From the NCBI GenBank assembly GCA_963920705.1, contig OY987233.1, positions 14,557,459 to 14,621,458 of the forward strand: a stretch of 64,000 nt of DNA, read 5' to 3'. The translations under genes and the position numbers were made by a program. Shown here in pieces: positions 36,301 through 47,400 of the stretch. Every line of letters starts with the position of its first letter. The stretch's first letter is position 1. Below the pieces are notes generated by a model that saw only the letters and a program-made list of their open reading frames with translations, was not told the DNA's origin and ran no database searches. This DNA is from Odiellus spinosus. Taxonomy: Eukaryota > Arthropoda > Arachnida > Opiliones > Phalangiidae.

Positions 36301-39300
36301 AATAAAAATAAGAAATACACCCCCGGTAAAAAATAAAAATAAGAAATACACCCCCGGTAAAAAATAAAAATAAGAAATACACCCCCGGTAAAAAATAAAA
36401 ATAAGAAATACACCCCCGGTAACAAATAAAAATAAGAAATACACCCCCTGTAAAAAATAAAAATAAGAAATACACCCCCTGTAAAAAAATAAATAATAAA
36501 TACACCCCCTGTAAAAAAATAAATAATAAATACACCCCCTGTAAAAAAATAAATAATAGATACACCCCCTGTAAAAAAAATAATAAATACACCCCCTGTA
36601 AAAAAAATAATAAATACACCCCCTGTAAAAAAAATAATAAATACACACCCTGTAAAGATTTTTTTTTTTTTGTAAAAATAATAATTGATTTTTTTTAGAA
36701 GGGGTACCCCTTGTAAAAAAATAATAATTGATATTTTTTGCAAGGGGTACCCCTTGTAAAAAAATATCAATTGTTTTTTTTTACAAGGTGTACCCCTTGA
36801 GATTTTTGAGATTTGGAAAATTGAGATTTTTGAGATTTGGAAAATTGAGATTTTTGAGATTTGGAAAATTGAGATTTTTGAGATTTGGAAAATTGAGATT
36901 TTTGAGATTTGGAAAATTGAGATTTTTGAGATTTGGAAAATTGAGATTTTTGAGATTTGGAAAATTGAGATTTTTGAGATTTGGAAAATTGAGATTTTTG
37001 AGATTTGGAAAATTGAGATTTTTGAGATTTGGAAAATTGAGATTTTTGAGATTTGGAAAATTGAGATTTTTGAGATTTGGAAAATTGAGATTTTTGAGAT
37101 TTGGAATATTGAGATTTTTGAGATTTGGAAAATTGAGATTTTTGAGATTTGGAAAATTGAGATTTTTGAGAGTTGGAAAATTGAGATTTTTGAGATTTGG
37201 AAAATTGAGATTTTTGAGATTTGGAAAATTGAGATTTTTGAGATTTGGAAAATTGAGATTTTTAAGATTTGGAAAATTGAGATTTGGAAAATTGAGATTT
37301 TTGAGATTTGGAAAATTGAGATTTTTGAGATTTGGAAAATTGAGATTTTTGAGATTTGGAAAATTGAGATTTTTGAGATTTGGAAGATTGAGATTTTTGA
37401 GATTTGGAAAATAGAGATTTTTGAGATTTGGAAAATTGAGATTTTTGAGATTTGGAAAATTGAAATTTTTGAGATTTGGAAAATACACCCCCTGTAAAAA
37501 AAAATAAATAATAAATACACCCCCTGTAAAAAAAGAAAATAATAAATACACCCCCAGTAAAAAATAAAAATGAGAAATACACCCCCGGTAAAAAATAAAA
37601 ATAAGAAATACACTCCCGGTAAAAAATAAAAATAAGAAATACACCCCCGGTAAAAAATAAAAATAAGAAATACACCCCCGGTAACAAATAAAAATAAGAA
37701 ATACACCCCCTGTAAAAAAAATAAATAATAAATACACCCCCTGTAAAAAAATAAATAATAAATACACCCCCTGTAAAAAAATAAATAATAAATACACTCG
37801 CTGTAAAAAAAATAAATAATAAATTGATTTTTTTTTTTGTTAAAATAATAATTGATTTTTTTTACAAGGGGTACCCCTTGTAAAAAAATAATAATTGATT
37901 TTTTTTTACAAGATTTTTGATTTTTGAGATTTTTGAGATTTGGAAAATTGAGATTATTGAGATTTGGAAAATTGAGATTTTTGAGATTTGGAAAATTGAG
38001 ATTTTTGAGATTTGGAAAATTGAGATTCGGAAAATTGTGATTTTTGAGATTCGGAAAATTGAGATTTTTGAGATTCGGAAAATTGAGATTTTTGAGATTC
38101 GGAAAATTGAGATTTTTGAGATTGGGAAATACACCCCCTGTAAAAAAAAAATAAAAAATACACCCCCTGTAAAAAATAAATAATAAATACACCCCCTGAA
38201 AAAAAAAAATAATAAATACACCCCCTGTAAAAAAAATAAATAATAAATACACCCCCTGTAAAAAAAATAAATAATAAATACAACCCCGGTAAAAAATAAA
38301 AATGAGAAATACACCCCCGGTAAAAAATAAAAATGAGAAATACACCCCCGGTAAAAAATAAAAATAAGAAATACACCCCCGGTAAAAAATAAAAATAAGA
38401 AATACACCCCCGGTAAAAAATAAAAATAAGAAATACACCCCCGGTAACAAATAAAAATAAGAAATACACCCCCTGTAAAAAATAAAAATAAGAAATACAC
38501 CCCCTGTAAAAAAAATAAATAATAAATACACCCCCTGTAAAAAAATAAATAATAAATACACCCCCTGTAAAAAAATAAATAATAAATACACCCCCTGTAA
38601 AAAAAATAAATAATAAATACACCCCCTGTAAAAAAAATAAATAATAAATACACCCCCTGTAAAAAAAGAAAATAATAAATACACCCCCAGTAAAAAATAA
38701 AAATGAGAAATACACCCCCGGTAAAAAATAAAAATAAGAAATACACCCCCGGTAAAAAATAAAAATAAGAAATACACCCCCGGTAAAAAATAAGAATAAG
38801 AAATACACCCCCTGTAAAAAATAAAAATAAGAAATACACCCCCGGTAAAAAATAAAAATAAGAAATACACCCCCGGTAAAAAATAAAAATAAGAAATACA
38901 CCCCCGGTAACAAATAAAAATAAGAAATACACCCCCTGTAAAAAAATAAAAATAAGAAATACACCCCCTGTAAAAAAATAAATAATAAATACACCCCCTG
39001 TAAAAAAATAAATAATAAATACATCCCCTGTAAAAAAATAAATAATAAATACACTCGCTGTAAAAAAAATAAATAATAAATTGATTTTTTTTTTTTTGTT
39101 AAAATAATAATTGATTTTTTTTACAAGGGGTACCCCTTGTAAAAAAATAATAATTGATTTTTTTTTACAAGGTGTACCCCTTGAGATTTTTGAGATTTGG
39201 AAAATTGAGATTATTGAGATTTGGAAAATTGAGATTTTTGAGATTTGGAAAATTGAGATTTTTGAGATTTGGAAAATTGAGATTTTTGAGATTTGGAAAA

Positions 39301-40740
39301 TTGAGATTTTTGAGATTTGGAAAATTGAGATTTTTGAGATTTGGAAAATTGAGATTTTTGAGATTTGGAAAATTGAGATTCGGAAAATTGTGATTTTTGA
39401 GATTCGGAAAATTGAGATTTTTGAGATTCGGAAAATTGAGATTTTTGAGATTCGGAAAATTGAGATTTTTGAGATTGGGAAATACACCCCCTGTAAAAAA
39501 AAATAATAAATACACCCCCTGTAAAAAATAAATAATAAATACACCCCCTGAAAAAAAAAATAATAAATACACCCCCTGTAAAAAAATAAATAATAAATAC
39601 ACCCCCTGTAAAAAAAAAAAAATAATAAATACAACCCCGGTAAAAAATAAAAATGAGAAATACACCCCCGGTAAAAAATAAAAATGAGAAATACACCCCC
39701 GGTAAAAAATAAAAATAAGAAATACACCCCCGGTAAATAATAAAAATAAGAAATACACCCCCGGTAAAAAATAAAAATAAGAAATACACCCCGTGTAAAA
39801 AATAAAAATAAGAAATACACCCCCGGTAAAAAATAAAAATAAGAAATACACCCCCGGTAAAAAATAAAAATAAGAAATACACCCCCGGTAAGAAATAAAA
39901 ATAAGAAATACACCCCCTGTAAAAAATTAAAATAATAAATACACCCCCTGTAAAAAAATTAAAAATAAATACACCCCCCGTAAAAAAATAAATAATAAAT
40001 ACACCCCCTGTAAAAAAATAAATAATAAATACACCCCCTGTAAAAAAATAAATAAATACACCCCCTGTAAAAAAAATTGATTTTTTATTTTTTTTTTGTA
40101 AAAATAATAATTGATTTTTTTTTACAAGGGGTACCCCTTGTAAAAATATATTAATTGATTTTTTTTTTACAAGGTGTACCCCTTGAGATTTTTGAGATTT
40201 GGAAAATTGAGATTTTTGAGATTTGGAAAATTGAGATTCGGAAAATTGAGATTTTTGAGATTCGGAAAATTGAGATTTTTGAGATTCGGAAAATTGAGAT
40301 TTTTGAGATTCGGAAAATTGAGATTTTTGAGATTCGGAAAATTGAGATTTTTGAGATTCGGAAAATTGAGATTTTTGAGATTCGGAAAATTGAGATTTTT
40401 GAGATTCGGAAAAGAGATTTTTGAGATTCGGAAAATTGAGATTTTTGAGATTTGGAAAATTGAGATTTTTGAGATTTGAAATATTGAGATTTTTGAGATT
40501 TGGAAAATTGAAATTTTTGAGTTAATAAATACACCCCCTGTAAAAAAAATAAATACACCCCCTGTAAAAAAATAAATAATAAATACACCCCCTGTAAAAA
40601 ATAAATAATAAATACACCCCCTTTAAAAAAAAAAAAAATAAATAAATACACCCCCTGTAAAAAAAATAATAATAAATACACCCCCTGTAAAAAAAGATTA
40701 ATTTTTTTTTGTAAAAATAATAATTGATTTTTTTTTACAA
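32614..40740 (-). repeat. Higher-order tandem array, reverse arm
   Basis: These are the same units as the forward arm, reverse complemented. Unit A reads TACACCCCCTGTAAAAAAAT; unit B reads TTTGAGATTTGGAAAATTGA. Unit B blocks are at about 33435-34060, 34640-34735, 35390-35640, 36797-37485, 37915-38130, 39180-39485 and 40185-40520. A variant, ACACCCCCGGTAAAAAATAA (CTG changed to CGG), fills large parts of 34140-39900 and is absent from the forward arm. Segments 33440-34490 and 36800-37820 share private variants, as do 35390-35640, 37930-38130 and 39190-39485, showing segmental duplication. Diluted remnants continue to about 40985. Roughly 155 copies of unit A were counted by eye. Confidence 0.94.
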
Positions 40741-40984
40741 TGGGGTAACCCTTGTATTTATTTTACAGGGGGTGTATTTATTTATTTTTCTTTACAAAGG
40801 GTACCCCTTGTAAAATTTTTGATTATTTATTTTACAGGGGGTGCATTTATTTTTTTACAAGGGTTACCCCTTGTAAAATAAATCAGTTTTTTTTTACAAG
40901 GGATAACCCTTAAATAAATAAAAAAAAAAAAAAACAAAAAATTTAAACCAAAAAAAAAACGATTTATTTTACAAGGGGTACCCC

Positions 40985-41420
40985 TTGAAAAAATACTCCC
41001 CTTAAAAAATACACCCCCTTGAAATAATACACACCTAAAAAAATATACCCCTTGAAATAATACACACCTAAAAAAATACACTCCTTGAAAAAGTACACCC
41101 CTAAAAACATACTCCCCTTGAAAAAATACTCCCCTTGAAAAAATACTCCCCTTGAAAAAATACTCCCCTTGAAAAAATACTCCCCTTGAAAAAATACTCC
41201 CCTTGAAAAAATACTCCCCTTGAAAAAATACTCCCCTTGAAAAAATACTCCCCTTGAAAAAATACTCCCCTTGAAAAAATACTCCCCTTGAAAAAATACT
41301 CCCCTTGAAAAAATACTCCCCTTGAAAAAATACTCCCCTTGAAAAAATACTCCCCTTGAAAAAATACTCCCCTTGAAAAAATACTCCCCTTAAAAAAATA
41401 CTCCCCTTGAAAAAATACTC
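40985..41420. repeat. Minisatellite, 17 bp unit, about 25 copies
   Basis: TACTCCCCTTGAAAAAA repeats. Early copies are mixed with ACACCCC and TACACACCTA forms, probably transitional to the large array. It begins about 55 bp beyond the TTLL12 stop codon, so any extended 3' UTR would run into it. Confidence 0.94.
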
Positions 41421-41474
41421 ACCATGAAAAAATGCAACAAATAAAACTTCGGAAATTAAATTAAAAGAGAAAAT

Positions 41475-41480
41475 TTTATT
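41475..41480 (-). promoter_or_regulatory. Poly(A) signal overlapping TTLL12 stop
   Basis: On the - strand the final codons read CAA TAA followed by A, so AATAAA includes the stop codon. No other AATAAA is seen before the 17 bp array begins. Cleavage 10-30 bases on would leave almost no 3' UTR. Confidence 0.5.
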
Positions 41481-44400
41481 GCGATGCAATAATTGAAGAA
41501 ACATTTTGAGTTTCGTCTAGAAAGAGGCATCCAAAGACGTTGTTAAAAAATTCGGGATAATATTCTCCGGCTCGATTGCAATCGGGAGACCAATTAACTT
41601 CCAGCAAAACTGGTTTCATTTCAGTTTTGTCTAAAACCCAAATTAAATAAACAAATAATTGATGAATTTAAAATACGGGACAGACGAATAAATTAAGGTT
41701 AATTAAAAGTGACCTTTATTCCATCGCAACATGATGTCGACAGCGTACAAGGCTCGCGATTGAGGATTATGACCGATACCCAAAGGAGGAGGTTTGCTCG
41801 TTGCGCTCAAAAATACTTCGCCTAACATCTTATAAATGGATTTCTGACAAAATAAAGATTTATACTCAGTTAAATAAGATTTATACTCAGTTAAATAAGA
41901 TTTATACTCAGTTAAATAAGATTTATACTCAGTTAAATAAGATTTATACTCAGTTAAATAAGATTTATACTCAGTTAAATAAGATTTATACTCAGTTAAA
42001 TAAGATTTATACTCAGTTAAATAAGATTTATACTCAGTTAAATAAGATTTATACTCAGTTAAATAAGATTTATACTCAGTTAAATAAGATTTATACTCAG
42101 TTAAATAAGATTTATACTCAGTTAAATAAGATTTATACTCAGTTAAATAAGATTTATACTCAGTTAAATAAGATTTATACTCAGTTAAATAAGATTTATA
42201 CTCAGTTAAATAAGATTTATACTCAGTTAAATGAGATTTATACTCAGTTAAATGAGATTTATACTCAGTTAAATGAGATTTATACTCAGTTAAATGAGAT
42301 TTATACTCAGTTAAATGAGATTTATACTCAGTTAAATAAGATTTATACTCAGTTAAATAAGATTTATACTCAGTTAAATAAGATTTATACTCAGTTAAAT
42401 AAGATTTATACTCAGTTAAATAAGATTTATACTCAGTTAAATAAGATTTATACTCAGTTAAATAAGATTTATACTCAGTTAAATAAGATTTATACTCAGT
42501 TATATAAGATTTATACTCAGTTAAATAAGATTTATACTCAGTTAAATAAGATTTATACTCAGTTAAATAAGATTTATACTCAGTTAAATAAGATTTATAC
42601 TCAGTTAAATAAGATTTATACTCAGTTAAATAAGATTTATACTCAGTTAAATAAGATTTATACTCAGTTAAATAAGATTTATACTCAGTTAAATAAGATT
42701 TATACTCAGTTAAATAAGATTTATACTCAGTTAAATAAGATTTATACTCAGTTAAATAAGATTTATACTCAGTTAAATAAGATTTATACTCAGTTAAATA
42801 AGATTTATACTCAGTTAAATAAGATTTATACTCAGTTAAATAAGATTTATACTCAGTTAAAGAAGATTTATACTCAGTTAAAGAAGATTTATACTCAGTT
42901 AAATAAGATTTATACTCAGTTAAATAAGATTTATACTCAGTTAAATAAGATTTATACTCAGTTAAATAAGATTTATACTCAGTTAAATAAGATTTATACT
43001 CAGTTAAATAAGATTTATACTCAGTTAAATAAGATTTATACTCAGTTAAATAAGATTTATACTCAGTTAAATAAGATTTATACTCAGTTAAATAAGATTT
43101 ATACTCAGTTAAATAAGATTTATACTCAGTTAAATAAGATTTATACTCAGTTACATAAGATTTATACTCAGTTACATAAGATTTATACTCAGTTAAATAA
43201 GATTTATACTCAGTTAAATAAGATTTATACTCAGTTAAATAAGATTTATATTCAGTTAAATAAGATTTATACTCAGTTACATAAGATTTATACTCAGTTA
43301 AATAAGATTTATACTCAGTTAAATAAGATTTATACTCAGTTAAATAAGATTTATATTCAGTTAAATAAGATTTATACTCAGTTAAATAAGATTTATACTC
43401 AGTTAAATAAGATTTATACTCAGTTAAATAAGATTTATACTCAGTTAAATAAGATTTATACTCAGTTAAATAAGATTTATACTCAGTTAAATAAGATTTA
43501 TACTCATAACTAAGATTTATACTCATAACTAAGATTTATACTCATAACTAAGATTTATACTCATAACTAAGATTTATACTCATAACTAAGATTTATACTC
43601 ATAACTAAGATTTATACTCATAACTAAGATTTATACTCATAACTAAGATTTATACTCATAACTAAGATTTATACTCATAACTAAGATTTATACTCATAAC
43701 TAAGATTTATACTCATAACCAAGATTTATACTCATAACCAAGATTTATACTCATAACTAAGATTTATACTCATAACTAAGATTTATAATCATTATAAATG
43801 AAGTAGGATTCAATTAAATTTGATAAAATTAAATAGTATTCAATTAAATTTGATAAAATTAAATAGTATTCAACTAAATTTGATAAAATTAAATAGTATT
43901 CAATTAAATTTGATAAAATTAAATAGTATTCAATTAAATTTGATAAAATTAAATAGTATTCAATTAAATTTGATAAAATTAAATAGTATTCAATTAAATT
44001 TGATAAAATTAAATAGTATTCAATTAAATTTGATAAAATTAAATAGTATTCAATTAAATTTGATAAAATTAAATAGTATTCAATTAAATTTGATAAAATT
44101 AAATAGTATTCAATTAAATTTGATAAAATTAAATAGTATTCAATTAAATTTGATAAAATTAAATAGTATTCAATTAAATTTGATAAAATTAAATAGTATT
44201 CAATTAAATTTGATAAAATTAAATAGTATTCAATTAAATTTGATAAAATTAAATAGTATTCAATTAAATTTGATAAAATTAAATAGTATTCAATTAAATT
44301 TGATAAAATTAAATAGTATTCAATTAAATTTGATAAAATTAAATAGTATTCAATTAAATTTGATAAAATTAAATAGTATTCAATTAAATTTGATAAAATT

Positions 44401-47400
44401 AAATAGTATTCAATTAAATTTGATAAAATTAAATAGGATTCAATTAAATTTGATAAAATTAAATAGGATTCAATTAAATTAATCCGACTAAATTAAATAG
44501 GATTCAATTAAATTAATCCGAGTAAATTAAATAGGATTCAATTAAATTAATCCCGAGTAAATTAAATAGGATTCAATTAAATAAATGGGACTAAATTAAA
44601 CAGGATTCAATTAAATAACTCCGACTAAATTAAATAGGATTCAATTAAATTGATCCGACTAAATTAAATAGGATTTAATTTAATTAATCTGACTAAATTA
44701 AATAGGATTCAATTAAATTAATACGACTAAATTAAACAGGATTCAATTAAATTAATCCGACTAAATTAAATAGGATTCAATTAAATTAGTCCGACTAAAT
44801 TAAAAAGGATTCAATTAAATTAAAAAAGATTCAATTAAATTAAAAAAGATTCAATTAAATTAAAAAGGATTCAATTAAATTAAAAAGGATTCAATTAAAT
44901 TAAAAAGGATTCAATTAAATTAAAAAAGATTCAATTAAATTAAAAAAGATTCAATTAAATTAAAAAGGATTAAATTAAAAAGGATTCAATTAAATTAAAA
45001 AGGATTCAATTAAATTAAAAAGGATTCAATTAAATTAAAAAGGATTCAATTAAATTAAAAAGGATTCAGTGTAATTAAATAGGATTCAGTGTAATTAAAT
45101 AGGATTCAGTGTAATTAAATAGGATTCAATTAAATTAATCAAAATTAAATAGGATTCAATTAAATTAATCTAAATTAAATAGGATTCAATTAAATTAATC
45201 TAAATTAAATAGGATTCAATTAAATTAATCTAAATTAAATAGGATTCAATTAAATTAATCTAAATTAAATAGGATTATATTAAATTAACCTGACTAAATT
45301 AAATTTGATTAAATATGACATAAAAACAAATTGTTAGGTGATTAAATCTTACCTGTATTAAATTCCATTTGAAACCGCGATAATAATCTTCCAATTTCTC
45401 AATAAATTCGTCGCATAGCATTTTTTTCAGCTGTGACCCTCCATAGTTCATAACTGTGAAATGTTTTTCGTAGTCTTCGAAGTTGTCCAAAGAAAAGGGC
45501 CTCAAAGATAAAAAAAATGATTGAAAATTCAGTGAAATTTTGTAATTAGTACGCTAGCTTTTGTAATAAACTTAAAGGGAGACGCGCAACCTAACTCAAT
45601 CCTGGCAAGTTCGCTATATTATTTAATCACAAAATTTTTTAAAATTTCGTGAGGCAGTTTTTAGATATGTGAGACATCTGTTTTACTTTTCATTTCAATT
45701 TGCTCTAGTCTAATCATAGACTAAGAAAGGGTTTCACCTTGGACACGCGACGTGCAGTTATCTCTGCCCTCCATTGTAGTGTGCCGGATTTTTTAAATAG
45801 TTAATAGCTAATATCGTAGCTGCGCAGTTAGCGATAGAGATGGTGGGCAGGAAGAGAACACCTCTGAAACGTACAAGTATCGCCTCTATCAGCAACAGTT
45901 ACTAATGACGTAGGGAGCACGTCGAGTGCACAGGATGAAACCCATATTAAGTCAATGCTCAAATAGAACAATCAGAAGAACACACAAAGTTGGCAACTTC
46001 TTACCTCGTGTCATCTATTTAAACTTCCCATAGTTTCCTATAGACTAAGAATGAGCAGCGGTGCACGCGACAATAGAGAATACAGTATTTTCAATTTGAA
46101 CTTGACCCCAATCGAGTCAATAGTTGCCGTCTCATCTTTTAAGAATAATTTAGGTCTTACTTGTTGGCAAAGCGTAACCAAAACTTATTAAAAACGTAGA
46201 GTCTCAAAGGTTGTACGCTGCGTAGAAGAATAACGTAACGCAAATCAAATTTAACGAGACCAACGTCATTGCGGGGAAATAAAACTGGATTCGTTACGTA
46301 TTTGCACGCAATCTGCACGATTAAAATAAAACTATACGTAATTAGTAATTAATTAACAGGAGAATGAATGAAGCGTTTTTAAGAGTTGTTCGATATCGTT
46401 TCCTAATCGTAACTAAAGAAATTCCAAATTTATGGAATCTATTTAACTTAAAACTATTTTTATTTTCAGAATACTAAGGCTTAACCAGGGTTCTAAAACA
46501 ATACAGCCCATTGGGTTTTATTGGATTTCATTGGTTTTTTTTTTTTTTTAGCTTTATCAGTTTTTATCTAGTTTTTTCAGGCCTGTGCGAGTCCAATTTT
46601 TAGGGTTTCGAGTCGAGTCGAATTTTCGAGTCTCGAGTCCAATTTAAAATTAGTGTTGAGTCTTCGAGTCCTTCAACTGGCTTAAAAACAATGTTTCGAG
46701 TCCAAGTCGAGTCCTCCCCATAAATTCGAGTCCTAATATAGTCCTCCCCATAAATTCGAGTCGTTAAAATGACTTTTCAATATACAAAGTATTTTGGCTT
46801 GTGGGGCTTAATCTTCAGTTTTACTTTTGGTTTCTTTCGCTTCTCTTTCAATTGTGACGTCAAGCTTCTTACAACCAATAGCAACTTATATAGGCGCTTG
46901 AGCTGCCATTCACGAGTTCTAATATCTGGTTTTTATGGACTCGAAAATTTTCTCGAGTCCCAAATTTTACTTTTCGAGTCTCGAGTCGAGTACTCGCACA
47001 GGCCTGAGTTTTTTCAGGTTTTATTGGATTTTTATTTCTTTTATTGGCTATTTCAGGATTTATTGGAGTTTTTGGGTTTCTATTGGTCTGTTTTTTTTTT
47101 TTTTTAATTAGAACCCTTGGCTTAGCTTGGATTGGCTTAGGATTTTATAAATTCATATAATTAAGTTCATTTTAACGCTTCATTCTTTCTTCATATTCAT
47201 AATTATTAATTAACTATGAATGAAATGTGAAATACTTTGGGGCCGGTTGAAGGTAGCCTCAATATGTAGTTTAAATTATTCGTTATGTGTGTATCAAGAG
47301 ATCTCGCCAGATTCCACGGTTTACAAATCCAGTAATTATCTAATCCCCTTAAAACCAAAAAAAATATACTTTAAAATTGTTGGATTACGCATTTGATGAC

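Noticed and set aside
26241-40681. Many very long open frames (up to more than 1100 codons) rich in YLLFIFF, GGVFIIYFF, KSQ or NFPNLKN words
   Set aside because: They are produced by stop-free tandem units and are open in several frames and on both strands at once. Frames drift with T-run length, and there is no start context, domain or splice logic.
26236-40740. Telomeric or G-quadruplex array based on the CAGGGGG runs
   Set aside because: Only one G run per unit of about 30 bp, so loops would be too long. The unit is unlike any telomere repeat and genes lie on both sides.
26236-41420. CRISPR array
   Set aside because: Eukaryotic context, no unique spacers between repeats, and no cas genes.
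41703-43526. Open frames of more than 550 codons on both strands made of TEYKSYL or IYTQLNK repeats
   Set aside because: The 21 bp unit is a multiple of three. The - strand frame only joins the array to real TTLL12 exon 11; splice sites exclude the array.
46769-47107. 112-codon open frame in TTLL12 intron 8
   Set aside because: It lies across a hAT-like MITE and its T-rich flank, and is not conserved in the other copy as a frame.
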